Of a stretch of 64,000 bases of DNA, positions 8,677 through 17,596 are shown piece by piece. Under the pieces are notes generated by a model. The model did no database searches and was not told the origin of the DNA. It saw nothing but the letters and a program-made list of their open reading frames with translations. Both the position numbers and the translations under genes were made by a program. Source of the stretch: Corynebacterium choanae (GTDB lineage Bacteria; Actinomycetota; Actinomycetes; Mycobacteriales; Mycobacteriaceae); assembly GCF_003813965.1 (NCBI RefSeq), contig NZ_CP033896.1, positions 434,001-498,000 on the forward strand, in the 5' to 3' direction. How positions within the stretch are numbered: the stretch's first letter is position 1; each line of letters starts with the position of its first letter.

Positions 8677-9636
8677 ATGGCAGGTAATTCGCGACGCCCC
8701 GGCGTACGGAAAACACACAAAACCGGTGCACCCAAAGGCTCAGGGGGGAAACATCGCCGCTCACTAGCGGGGAAAGGCCCTACCCCGAAGGCTGAGGATC
8801 GCACCTATCACGCCGCATATCGGCGGAAGAAAGAACAAGAACGACGCAACCAAGGCCGCCACGAACAACAAGACACCGGCGAGATCGTGCTTGGCCGTAA
8901 CCCGGTGGTGGAATGCCTGCGGGCAAAAGTACCAGCCACCCAGCTGTATGTGGTCGCCGGAACAGCTGCTGATGATCGACTCAAAGAAGCAATCGTGATT
9001 GCCCGGAAACGTGCCATCGCCATCAACGAAGTGCAAAAACATGAGCTCGACTACATTGCCGGTAATGAGAAACATCAGGGAATCGGGCTGAAAATCCCGC
9101 CCTATCAATATGCTGAAGTGGAAGATCTCATCGCCCAGGTGAAAGACTCCGGCGAGCATGGGCTGATCGTTTGTCTCGACAACATCACTGACCCGCGCAA
9201 CCTAGGGGCAATCATCCGCTCGGTGGCCGCTTTTGGTGGACACGGGGTAGTGATCCCGGAACGTCGCAGCGCCAGCGTGACCGCGGTGACTTGGCGAACC
9301 AGCGCCGGCACCGCGGCACGGCTACCTGTTGCGCGGGCAACAAACCTCACCCGCACCTTGAAACAATTCCAACAAAACGGCTACCAGGTGGTGGGGCTTG
9401 CCGCCGGCGGCGAGCACACCCTCGACACCTATCAGGGAACCGGACCTACGGTGATTGTGATCGGATCGGAAGGTAAAGGCATCTCCCGGCTGGTGGGGGA
9501 AACCTGCGACACAATGCTCAGCATCCCCATGTCTGACTGGGTTGAATCACTCAACGCCTCGGTTGCCGCCGGTGCAGTGCTCAGCGAGTTCGCCCGGCAG
9601 CGCCGCGCCGAAGTACGCACCAACCACAGCCTGTAA
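8677..9636 (+). CDS. rlmB: 23S rRNA 2'-O-methyltransferase of the TrmH/SpoU family (RlmB-like)
   Basis: A 319-residue SPOUT methyltransferase. A basic N-terminal extension (residues 1-70, Lys/Arg-rich) precedes the substrate-binding domain ([13 protein letters not shown]), then the SpoU motifs: [28 protein letters not shown] and [15 protein letters not shown]. This enzyme class methylates G2251 of 23S rRNA in E. coli. It is last in the ispD-ispF-cysS-rlmB series and is followed by a strong terminator. The family is certain; the modified nucleotide is inferred. Confidence 0.93.
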   Translation: MAGNSRRPGVRKTHKTGAPKGSGGKHRRSLAGKGPTPKAEDRTYHAAYRRKKEQERRNQGRHEQQDTGEIVLGRNPVVECLRAKVPATQLYVVAGTAADDRLKEAIVIARKRAIAINEVQKHELDYIAGNEKHQGIGLKIPPYQYAEVEDLIAQVKDSGEHGLIVCLDNITDPRNLGAIIRSVAAFGGHGVVIPERRSASVTAVTWRTSAGTAARLPVARATNLTRTLKQFQQNGYQVVGLAAGGEHTLDTYQGTGPTVIVIGSEGKGISRLVGETCDTMLSIPMSDWVESLNASVAAGAVLSEFARQRRAEVRTNHSL

Positions 9637-9644
9637 ACCCACCC

Positions 9645-9695
9645 AATTGAGCGTGTACCGAATGTGTATATTGCCGGTACACGCTCAATTTTTTT
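9645..9695 (+). terminator. Rho-independent terminator after rlmB
   Basis: A perfect 16-bp stem (9645-9660 with 9675-9690) surrounds a 14-base loop and runs into seven T (9689-9695). It ends the carD-rlmB transcription block. Confidence 0.93.
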
Positions 9696-10007
9696 CCTTC
9701 CCAATCTCTTCGCTACAAAGCCGTCGGGAAGAGTAACCACATCATCAGCGTAGAGTTGCTCGCTGCACGACAACCGGATTATCGACCGAAACCTTGCTGC
9801 GCTAACAATGACCGGCAAGCCACAGCGCTTGGCATCAACAGATCTTGACCATAGGTATTCTTCCCCGGCGGAATGCGTCTCAGAACAGATACTTGGCAAG
9901 ACGGTAAGATACCTTCCAACAAGCAAACGGTGCACGCGCTGATGCGCACGCGCTTCCTCCTTGAAGGGTGTGCCCAGCAGACGCAACACAGGTGAGGTGG
10001 GTCAACC
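9696..10007. other. Upstream region of the cutinase gene
   Basis: No gene is seen. It should carry the promoter of the secreted cutinase, but no convincing -35/-10 pair was found. A minus-strand frame crossing it is a shadow of the neighbouring coding region. Confidence 0.4.
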
Positions 10008-11522
10008 ATGGGGCGACGGAAAACATTGCGGCGGGGGTGCAGCCTGCTGCTCACCCTTGGACTGTGTGCGGCACATGGCGGTGTCGCTGCAGCAGCACCC
10101 GATCAGTTTTCCAACGTCACTTCTGCTACTACTCCGAAAGTGTCAACACCTGTTGACCCCGCAGTATCAACAGCGGTAGCCGTCGCCGAATCTACTGTGC
10201 CACCAGCCGATCCGGCACCGGCACCGCCAGCAGCCTCTGCACCGGCACCACAGCCAGTAGATCCAGTGGTGCGAACACCGGTCACAGACCCCGAGAAACC
10301 TGTGGCCACACCTGTACCGACGACAACCTACGGCAATGGGATCTGCCCGGATGCGGTGATACTTGTCGCCCGCGGCTCCGGGGAACTCCAACAACCACCC
10401 CGCACACTGCCGTCCGGGACAGTACTCAACGGCTGGGAAGGGAAACGCCTGCGACCACTGCTGGAACGGATCGACACCAACAATGTGGTGATCATCGCGA
10501 TGCCCGCAGACACCTATGAAGCCAGCCCCTTTTGGACAGAGATCTACAAAACAGGGGTACGAACCTCCGCGGTCGGTGGGGCGCAAGCCGCCATTGCTAC
10601 TGCCGTCGACTTTGAAGATCGCACCGGCTGCCATCCCAGCTATGTGCTGCTAGGGTACAGCCAAGGCGCCATGGCTTTAGGGATGGCGGAACGAATATTG
10701 GCACTGTCTGGTCGCCTCGCCGGATCGGTCTATATCGGCGACCCGTATCTAGAACCGCATGATCCCGCACTGGTCGGTACCGCCACCGGCGGCAAAGGGA
10801 TCATGTATCGAACCGGTCCGCTGTTTTCCTCGACAGCGCTGCGATTCTCCCCGGATGTGGTGGAATATTGCGAAACCGCCGATCCAGTGTGCGACGACAC
10901 CCTCCCGGTGGTTGATCAGGTGCGCGCCGGGGGTGTGCAACCCCACCTTGACTATTTCGCCGGGCGGCCGGAACGTGCCGAACGTGAGCAATATGTCGTT
11001 GAGCGAATGAACACGATGATTGCTCGTGGCCGGGCGGCGGAACGGTTGAAAGTGACCCGCGGTGCGGTCATTCCACCGGTGTGGCGCATGGTGGTGGCAG
11101 GTCCTCCTCCAGCTCAGCGCTCCAACTGGATGCTGGAACTTGGCTACCAGATTGTTGCGGATGCGGTGAATGCTGCGGATCAGCAGGCCAAAGTGGTCAA
11201 TGTGTTGCTTGCCCAAGGCCAGCAGCCGATCCGTCCGGAGGATGCCCAAGTGGGGCTAATCAGCGGCGGTGCCGCGTTGACATTGCTGGCGTTAGGTGAT
11301 GCTTTTGCCGCCGGCGGTATGCCTGCGGTTGCAGCAGTGTTATCCTCCACCCCGGATGCGTTATCATCCGGGCTGGTTGCACTCAATGCATTGGCCGGCA
11401 CAATCTCGAGCCCCGGTTCGCTGCTATATGGTACGAATCTTTCGTCGTGGGCAAGTAGCGATATTACCTTGCTGACTTCCTTGTCGGCGGCAGGTTCTTC
11501 CCTGTCAGCTGGATCCTTGTAG
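10008..11522 (+). CDS. Secreted cutinase-family serine esterase
   Basis: A 504-residue exported protein. A signal peptide (MGRRKTLRRGC, hydrophobic core, cleavage near AAAAP) is followed by a Pro/Ala/Thr linker (about 30-105) and a cutinase domain (about 105-330). The nucleophile elbow GYSQGAM places Ser at about 217. Paired cysteines and the distal Asp and His (VEYCETADPVCD and QPHLDYF) complete the triad. Mycobacterial and corynebacterial relatives include mycolyl or polyester esterases. The last 150 residues are Ala/Gly/Ser-rich and hydrophobic and match no domain I know. Substrate is unknown. It is monocistronic between a terminator and the LacI gene. Confidence 0.88.
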   Translation: MGRRKTLRRGCSLLLTLGLCAAHGGVAAAAPDQFSNVTSATTPKVSTPVDPAVSTAVAVAESTVPPADPAPAPPAASAPAPQPVDPVVRTPVTDPEKPVATPVPTTTYGNGICPDAVILVARGSGELQQPPRTLPSGTVLNGWEGKRLRPLLERIDTNNVVIIAMPADTYEASPFWTEIYKTGVRTSAVGGAQAAIATAVDFEDRTGCHPSYVLLGYSQGAMALGMAERILALSGRLAGSVYIGDPYLEPHDPALVGTATGGKGIMYRTGPLFSSTALRFSPDVVEYCETADPVCDDTLPVVDQVRAGGVQPHLDYFAGRPERAEREQYVVERMNTMIARGRAAERLKVTRGAVIPPVWRMVVAGPPPAQRSNWMLELGYQIVADAVNAADQQAKVVNVLLAQGQQPIRPEDAQVGLISGGAALTLLALGDAFAAGGMPAVAAVLSSTPDALSSGLVALNALAGTISSPGSLLYGTNLSSWASSDITLLTSLSAAGSSLSAGSL

Positions 11523-11654
11523 AGGAGCCGCCTGGTTGGACTGTGCAGTCTTCAGGGTTGCCTGGTGTGGTGGTAAACCGGTTAATTTTGTGGTGGTCTA
11601 TTGCGTGCCGTAAACACCCGGTACGACTCGTTGAGCCTGGTAGATTGGTCTGTT

Positions 11655-12785
11655 ATGGCACGCCGCACCACGAAACCAACGCTGTCGACCCTCGCTGAGA
11701 TGTGCGGGGTGTCGAAGACGACGGTGTCGAATGCGTTTAACTATCCCGACCGGCTGTCCCATGAGTTGCGGGAATATATTTTGGCTACCGCCGCCGGAAT
11801 TGGCTACCCGGGTCCGCATCCTACTGCCCGGTCGTTGAACACGCGGCAAACCGGGGTGATTGGGGTGCTGCTCACCGAGCATTTGACCTATGCATTCGAA
11901 GATTTAGCGTCAGTTGATTTTCTTGCCGGGCTTGCCCGCGCCACCAGCAATTCGGGTCACTCGGTGCTGCTGCTGCCGGCTGGTCCACATGCCACCGATG
12001 AAGCTGGTCAAGCAACCCGGTTGATGAATGCACATGCGGTGGACGGGTTTGTGGTGTATTCGGTGGCTGCCGATGATCCATATCTGCAGGCGGCGACCAC
12101 GCATCGGATTCCGATTGTGATTTGTGACCAGCCCACCGGGGTAAAAGGGGCAGGATTTGTCGGCATTGATGATGCGGCAGCAATCGCCCCCGCGGCAGCC
12201 GCGCTGGTTGCTGCCGGTCATCGTCACATTGGCATGCTCACGATTCGTCTTTCCCGGGAGGTCAACAATGGGATTGTGGATGATCGACGGCTTGCCACTG
12301 CCACCCATCATGTGCAGCAGTCCCGGGTGAGGGGCGCGTTAGGAGTATTTGCCGCGGCAGGGATTCCACGAAGCGATATCACCATTGTTGAGCGGCATAT
12401 TAACGATCCGGTGCAATGCTATGACGCCGCGGCTGAACTTCTTGCCGCTTTCCCGGCGATGACTGCCGTGTTGTGCACCACCGACTCGATGGCATTGGGG
12501 ATGCTGCAGGTTGCCGCCGATCGGGGGATTGCTGTGCCGAATCAGCTTTCCATCACCGGCTTCGACGGGATTACGACCGCGTTTCACCATCAGCTCACCA
12601 CAGTGATTCAGCCAAATAAGGACAAAGGGGAAGCCGCCGCGCAGCTGCTGCTAGAGGCGATCGCGGCAGGCGAGCAGGGTTCTTCCAGTTTGGACGGAGT
12701 AGTTCGGCTGCTGCCGACAAAGTTCGCACCGGGTGCCACCGTGGCAGCACCCCGCACAGGTTCACTCCCGGGTGTTGCCGACTAG
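11655..12785 (+). CDS. ipsA: LacI-family transcription regulator, IpsA-like
   Basis: A 376-residue repressor/activator. The N-terminal helix-turn-helix (LSTLAEMCGVSKTTVSNAF, about residues 9-27) is followed by the hinge and the periplasmic-binding-protein-like effector domain (about 65-345, including ITGFDG). The ATG at 11655 gives MARRTTKP. In C. glutamicum the inositol-responsive LacI regulator IpsA lies beside otsB and starts similarly. Here two AAA-like genes lie between. The family is certain; the IpsA assignment rests on position and the N-terminal resemblance. Confidence 0.85.
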   Translation: MARRTTKPTLSTLAEMCGVSKTTVSNAFNYPDRLSHELREYILATAAGIGYPGPHPTARSLNTRQTGVIGVLLTEHLTYAFEDLASVDFLAGLARATSNSGHSVLLLPAGPHATDEAGQATRLMNAHAVDGFVVYSVAADDPYLQAATTHRIPIVICDQPTGVKGAGFVGIDDAAAIAPAAAALVAAGHRHIGMLTIRLSREVNNGIVDDRRLATATHHVQQSRVRGALGVFAAAGIPRSDITIVERHINDPVQCYDAAAELLAAFPAMTAVLCTTDSMALGMLQVAADRGIAVPNQLSITGFDGITTAFHHQLTTVIQPNKDKGEAAAQLLLEAIAAGEQGSSSLDGVVRLLPTKFAPGATVAAPRTGSLPGVAD

Positions 12786-12864
12786 CGGCAGGGTTGTGCT
12801 TGCTAGCGGCAAGGTTGTGAAGGGTGGCGGGCTGGCATGGGTGTGCCGGGTGGCGGGCTACTTG

Positions 12865-14211
12865 CTAGTGGTCGTGTATCTCCAGCAACTGTCGAAGATA
12901 TGACAAGGTGCAAGTTAGTGGCACATTGTTGGTTTCGGTTGGGGTGGGGTGTTTAATGGTGGTACGCAAAGCCGCGATCGTGGAATCTTCCGGGATTTCG
13001 TCGTGCAACACGCTTGCCCCTTGGCGAAGTGCGACATGACGGAAGTTGATCGGCCCCTGGGAGAGGGCGGCAGCTAATTCCGGGTTGCGGATCCCTAACA
13101 CCAGCTGTGCGCGCAGCGGATTGAGGGTCTCATCGCAGAACCATTCCTGCAGGAGTGTCACCAGTCGTGGGGTGAGGAAACTGTCGGCGTTGTCAATGAC
13201 CAGCGTGCCGCCGGTGAGCAGGGTTACCCCAGCTGACAGGGAGACCCGACACCAGGTTTGGGCGGTTTGGGAATGCTCAGCTAGGGCGAGGGAATAGGTG
13301 GTAAACCCGGTTTTGTGGGTGATTGCCGCATGGGGCAGTAGCCGGGCAAGGTCGGTGAGGGTGACATGTGGCCACGGGGGAGCAACCCGCTGATTTCCTT
13401 GTTTGTGGGCGCGAATCATGGCGCGCACCTGCTCCGGGGAGTGCAGCGGTTCAATGGTGCCGAAGAGTTTCGCGACCGGCTTTAACCGGGCGGTGAGCTT
13501 TGCCGAGTTCACCCCAATCCCGGCGGTATCAAAACCGCCGGCGGTCATGGCTGCTGGGATGATTCGCAGCAGTTCCGGGTTTGCCGCGATATGCCGATAG
13601 ATGATGCGGGATAAGGGTGCTTGCGCACCACCGTCGCGGATACACACCAGTTGGCGGGTGAAGAATGTGGAGGCAGCCTTCGACGGGGAAGATTTCTTGG
13701 TTGACCGCAGTGCCGGTAACGCGACCGCCATTTTGCCGCTGGCTTGTGCGATCATTGCCTGATCGGCAGGGGACACATTCGCAGAAGATCCGAATACGAC
13801 CTCATCGTCGCGATGTTGGAACAGCAGCTCCCAAGAGGTCGCACCCTGCTTATGGTAGAACACTTCTTCTTCCGCTACCCCGCGGGCATCCACATTGACT
13901 TGCCAGCGGAAATGGAATCCGTCGTGCACATAGGTGAGATGAAACTTGCAGGGGCGGGCAAGCTGCGCGAGATGCGGCTGATAGAGCTGTTCGACGGTGG
14001 TTGCTGAACCGATTGGGTGCAGATTCGACTCGGATAAGGAGGCCAGTGGTGCCAGCAGACTGGTCACCCCGCCGGCACTGGGGCTGTGCAGCACGGTGCA
14101 GGTGGTGGCCGACGGGCCGTGGGCGCATACCCAGGTTGCTGGATCGACCAGGTTGAGCACGGTCGGATCATGATGAGATCGGTAATTATGTACTGAGCAC
14201 AGCACTAACAT
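12865..14211 (-). CDS. Degenerate AAA15-like (Abi-type) P-loop protein
   Basis: A 448-residue protein with the layout of AAA15/Abi-like ATPases. The N-terminus MLVLCSVHNYRSHHDP matches their VxNFRS start. The expected Walker A is SPSAGGVTSLL (residues 43-53): it keeps the small residues and Thr, but the Lys is Val. The Walker B-like strand TLVIDNADSFL (about 336-346) keeps Asp but has Asn where the catalytic Glu belongs. The usual TxH switch segment reads LGIRNPEL. It therefore probably does not hydrolyse ATP. It is paralogous to the next gene on the same strand, 324 bases upstream. GAGAGG supports the ATG at 14211. Function is unknown. Confidence 0.72.
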   Translation of the reverse strand: MLVLCSVHNYRSHHDPTVLNLVDPATWVCAHGPSATTCTVLHSPSAGGVTSLLAPLASLSESNLHPIGSATTVEQLYQPHLAQLARPCKFHLTYVHDGFHFRWQVNVDARGVAEEEVFYHKQGATSWELLFQHRDDEVVFGSSANVSPADQAMIAQASGKMAVALPALRSTKKSSPSKAASTFFTRQLVCIRDGGAQAPLSRIIYRHIAANPELLRIIPAAMTAGGFDTAGIGVNSAKLTARLKPVAKLFGTIEPLHSPEQVRAMIRAHKQGNQRVAPPWPHVTLTDLARLLPHAAITHKTGFTTYSLALAEHSQTAQTWCRVSLSAGVTLLTGGTLVIDNADSFLTPRLVTLLQEWFCDETLNPLRAQLVLGIRNPELAAALSQGPINFRHVALRQGASVLHDEIPEDSTIAALRTTIKHPTPTETNNVPLTCTLSYLRQLLEIHDH

Positions 14212-14535
14212 GCCTGTTGACACCTCTCATTGTTCCAGTCGGCACACCAGGCAGTCGCAGGAATGGATGCTGCTGTGACAGGGATGGGGCGGGGTTGAAG
14301 CCGTGCCCCGGGGGTACACGATATAACTATATTATCGGTAAAACTAATCAAAGTTATTTACTTGACCAATACCTGATGGTGGTGGTCGATGCGGATTGCG
14401 CGGCTATGGCAAGCTTAGCAGGGGCGAAGTAGAAGTTAATACACTTCAGTGAGGGCAGTTGGTATGCTACACGGCCATTGCAGAACAGTGAACCTGCCGA
14501 TTCTTACCCCCAACTAAGGGGTGGAAAGCGATGGG
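14212..14535. other. A+T-rich spacer between the AAA15-like genes
   Basis: A run at about 14315-14370 is markedly A+T-rich against its surroundings and is likely the promoter region of the minus-strand gene ending at 12865. No gene is seen. Confidence 0.5.
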
Positions 14536-15951
14536 TTAAAACACCCCAAGAGAAGACGAGGAATGCTGCTGTGGCGCAGCAGGCTGCGCTGATGGTGGAT
14601 TATGTGCGCTGCGCAGAGTCGTCGAAGGGGTGCTGCTGGCGGCGGTGGGTGCAGAGTCAGGCACAGCTTCGGTGATGATCTGCAGAAAGCTCGGCGGGTG
14701 GAGGGAGCCTTCTTCTTCCGCTGGCACCAGGCTGCGGGATACCCGTTTTAATGCCAGGGTGCCGCCGCTGCCCGGATCGACCCGCCACAGTGCAATCGGC
14801 TGCGTTGAAGTGCGCGCCAGATGTTCCGCCACCTGGGATTGTCCCACCGCCACCAGAATCTGGGCAGGGGAGGTGCCATTCGTGCATGCCCGGCTGCGTC
14901 CACACATTGCAGTATGTGCCGCCGCCACCACTCGCTGCACATCTACTGTGGTGCGAGCTAAATCGGCGATCACAATGCCCCCCAGCAGCCGGGCAGAGAT
15001 AATCGCCACCAAATGATACAGCTGCCCGATGGTGGCAATATCGGATCCTTGTGCTGCTAGGCGGCGTCGGGAACCGTCGGCAAACGCTAGCTGCAGCAGG
15101 GGCAGTATTCGCAACACTTGGGCGGTGCTTACCGTCACATGGGTGTGACTGTGGGGAATAGGTTTGCCGGCAAGTGCGGCGTTGAGCACGGTACACGCAG
15201 AACGATCTTCCACTGCCACCGCCGCCGATGGAATGCTCAGTTCCATGATTGCCGGATAAAGTGCCTGCAGCACTGCTGCCATATCACCCAGCAATGCGGG
15301 CTGGTCGGCAAGGGAACGCAGCAATAATTCCCACTGGCCTTCCGGGGTGGGATCCTGGGGGATCGGCGGCAGCATCACCACTGCTTTCGTGATCCATGCG
15401 ATTGCTTCCGCATGACGTTCCACATTGCCGATTTTCGCCCACGCCGACAGGGTTAATGTCCACGGGCTTGCCATATCGGCGATGGTGCGGGACTGCTGAA
15501 ATGTCACCCCGGCCTCGGCGTGAAAAAACTGGTTGGTTCCGGTGCGGGTGTAGAGCGGAATCCACATTGTGTCCGTGCGTACCCGCAGTGACTCTTTGAC
15601 AATCCCTTGCGCGTCGACGACAAGCCGCAGTTCATAGCGCAAACCACCGGCTAGCCAAACCAGCGAAAACTCGGTGGAGTCCTGCAAATTCGCAGGATGT
15701 GGATGCGCCAGCATGCGCACCAGTGTGTTGTCTTCCGTCGAATGACACATGCAGGTGCTGAGCAGCTGAAGCCCGGACACGAGATCGGTTTTGCCGCGGG
15801 CCGCATCGCCGGTGAGCACCCCCACGGTGGGCATTGCGGCCGCAAGTTCCTCGTCGCTGGTGGTTTCCGAAGCCAATTCTGGGCGTCGAAAATCGATCGT
15901 CGCCGCCGCGGCAATGGAACGGAAATTACGCAGTGTGAATTTGACCAGCAC
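14536..15951 (-). CDS. AAA15-like (Abi-type) P-loop ATPase
   Basis: A 471-residue protein beginning with the family opening (VLVKFTLRNFRS). It has an intact Walker A, GDAARGKT (residues 48-55), and a Walker B-like strand GGIVIADL (Asp about 330) lacking the following Glu. The H-switch segment reads VAVGQSQVAEHL, without His. The C-terminus is a Ser/Pro/Gln low-complexity tail (about 430-471). The middle (for example FSLVWLAGGLRYELRL) aligns with the neighbouring paralogue. The start is taken as GTG at 15951 because the family motif begins at once there; an upstream ATG at 16095 would overlap otsB. Relatives often pair with RloB or other defence partners, but none is present here. Confidence 0.72.
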   Translation of the reverse strand: MLVKFTLRNFRSIAAAATIDFRRPELASETTSDEELAAAMPTVGVLTGDAARGKTDLVSGLQLLSTCMCHSTEDNTLVRMLAHPHPANLQDSTEFSLVWLAGGLRYELRLVVDAQGIVKESLRVRTDTMWIPLYTRTGTNQFFHAEAGVTFQQSRTIADMASPWTLTLSAWAKIGNVERHAEAIAWITKAVVMLPPIPQDPTPEGQWELLLRSLADQPALLGDMAAVLQALYPAIMELSIPSAAVAVEDRSACTVLNAALAGKPIPHSHTHVTVSTAQVLRILPLLQLAFADGSRRRLAAQGSDIATIGQLYHLVAIISARLLGGIVIADLARTTVDVQRVVAAAHTAMCGRSRACTNGTSPAQILVAVGQSQVAEHLARTSTQPIALWRVDPGSGGTLALKRVSRSLVPAEEEGSLHPPSFLQIITEAVPDSAPTAASSTPSTTLRSAHNPPSAQPAAPQQHSSSSLGVF

Positions 15952-16043
15952 GAAACAAAGTATAGCGAGTGTAGCCCCCAAAACTGTGCCGCTGTGGGCA
16001 AGTAAGCACCGGCTAATGCCTTCAATTGGGGGCAGTGATGCGG

Positions 16044-16811
16044 CTAGTTTGCGCTGTAGCGGGCTGCCCGGGCGGCAGCGAGCCGCGCAAACCATTGACT
16101 AATTGCCGCAGTGTCAGCCAGCCGGTAGCGGGCACCCGTTGCCCCGGAGCCAACTTTGATACTGATATCGGTGGGTTGAAGTGCGGCAAACCCGTGCTCG
16201 TCGGTGACATCATCACCGGCGAAAATCGTCACTGTTGCTCCGGTTGCTTGCTGCTGCGACTGAATCCAGGTTCCCTTCGTGCAGGTGGTGGCGGCGATCT
16301 CTACGATACATTTGCCAAATGTGGCCGACAGGCCATCAATGTTCGCGGCGATCGACGCCGCCTCCTCAAGCATGCGGCTGGCGTGTTCTTGATCTGCTAC
16401 CAGCCGAACATGCAGCGCTAAATGATAGGGCTTGTATTCCACAAACGCCCCCGATGCCTGCTCGGCGATCGCTTCCAGGGCATCTGCTGCACTATGCAGC
16501 AGCCGCTGCTGCTGTTCATTCGCGGTTTCTTGGGCACCTGCCGTCTCTGCACCGTGGGATCCTGCTAACACCACCGGTTCCCGCAGCGGCGCCACCTTGG
16601 CCAAACTTTGCAGATCCCGCCCCGAGAGCACCGCCACTGTTGTATGCGGCAACTCGCTGAGCTGCTGCAGTGCAGCCACCCCCACCGGATCGGGATGCAC
16701 CCGCATCGCGTCCCCAGTCAGCGGTGCAAGGGTGCCATCAAAATCACTGACCACCAACAGTTCGGCAGCGTTAACAGCACGGTCGAAAGCAGAATCGATA
16801 GCTACAGTCAC
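16044..16811 (-). CDS. otsB: Trehalose-6-phosphate phosphatase
   Basis: OtsB dephosphorylates trehalose-6-phosphate to trehalose, the precursor of corynebacterial trehalose mycolates. A HAD phosphatase of 255 residues from the GTG at 16811, preceded by GGGAG. Motif I is DFDGTLAPL with the nucleophile Asp at 23 and Asp at 25; motif III is GDDVTDEHGF near the C-terminus. The open frame extends 39 codons upstream without family similarity. The next genes on this strand are a lipoprotein and otsA, the order known from C. glutamicum. Confidence 0.94.
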   Translation of the reverse strand: MTVAIDSAFDRAVNAAELLVVSDFDGTLAPLTGDAMRVHPDPVGVAALQQLSELPHTTVAVLSGRDLQSLAKVAPLREPVVLAGSHGAETAGAQETANEQQQRLLHSAADALEAIAEQASGAFVEYKPYHLALHVRLVADQEHASRMLEEAASIAANIDGLSATFGKCIVEIAATTCTKGTWIQSQQQATGATVTIFAGDDVTDEHGFAALQPTDISIKVGSGATGARYRLADTAAISQWFARLAAARAARYSAN

Positions 16812-16995
16812 GGAACAACAATCTCCCTTTTGCACACTCACGTCAGCGTCGGCGACAGGTCGTAACACACTGCAACGACCGCCGATCCTGTCATCGACCC
16901 TACTGGGCAAGCCGTCCGCAATGGGCATAATGTGACCGGTACCCCAGTGTGGAACCGTCGCGCGGGCACCAGCTTACGGCGATGGACACCGCCAA

Positions 16996-17526
16996 CTAGT
17001 TCGGTGTCCGATCGGCAATAAGCTCCACTGTTGGCACAGCAAGCCCACCAGCAGCATCCGCGGCATAGATCCGCAACGTTGCCTCATCAACCCGTCGCAC
17101 AATAACCGTTTCACGATTGACAATATCGATGATCGCATCGTGATAAAACTGGTTTTTCGCCGCACACGGATAGGGTTTCGTGTCCCGGTCGGTAAGCGTG
17201 ACCTGCCACAGTTGTGCATCAGCGGGCAGCACAATATCGCCACCGACATAGTCGTGCTGCTCCTGTTTCGGGATCACTGAAAAGGAGGTGTGGGCACGAA
17301 ACAGCCCGCACGCATCAGACAACAACATCCCCTGCGGGGAGAACACTGCCTGGCCGCCGCCGGGTAGCTGCGGGGGATATCCGGCAACAAATACCGAACT
17401 GATCTCCCACGGATAATCCGTCAGCGGTGCCGGATCATCCGCACCGTGGGCACAACCCACTAGCGATGCAAGCATTGCTCCGGCCAGCAGCACACGGCAG
17501 CGAACCGAGAAAGGCACAACGTTCAT
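16996..17526 (-). CDS. Small lipoprotein between otsA and otsB
   Basis: A 176-residue lipoprotein from the ATG at 17526. It has a basic start, a hydrophobic core and a lipobox LVGC (about residue 25). The mature part carries three cysteines (two in SDAC and YPCA) and is beta-rich; the segment after the lipobox (YPWEISSVFV) faintly recalls META/HslJ domains. C. glutamicum also has an unknown gene between otsA and otsB. It may act in the cell envelope alongside trehalose synthesis, but that is inference from position only. Confidence 0.75.
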   Translation of the reverse strand: MNVVPFSVRCRVLLAGAMLASLVGCAHGADDPAPLTDYPWEISSVFVAGYPPQLPGGGQAVFSPQGMLLSDACGLFRAHTSFSVIPKQEQHDYVGGDIVLPADAQLWQVTLTDRDTKPYPCAAKNQFYHDAIIDIVNRETVIVRRVDEATLRIYAADAAGGLAVPTVELIADRTPN

Positions 17527-17596
17527 AAACACCGGTCTAGCTTTTCTAGTGGAACAGTCAGTCGAAGGTGCATCAACCACGGTGATCGATACCAGC

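Noticed and set aside
16812..16928. Upstream extension of OtsB
   Set aside because: No similarity and no ribosome site; the GTG at 16811 with GGGAG gives normal length.
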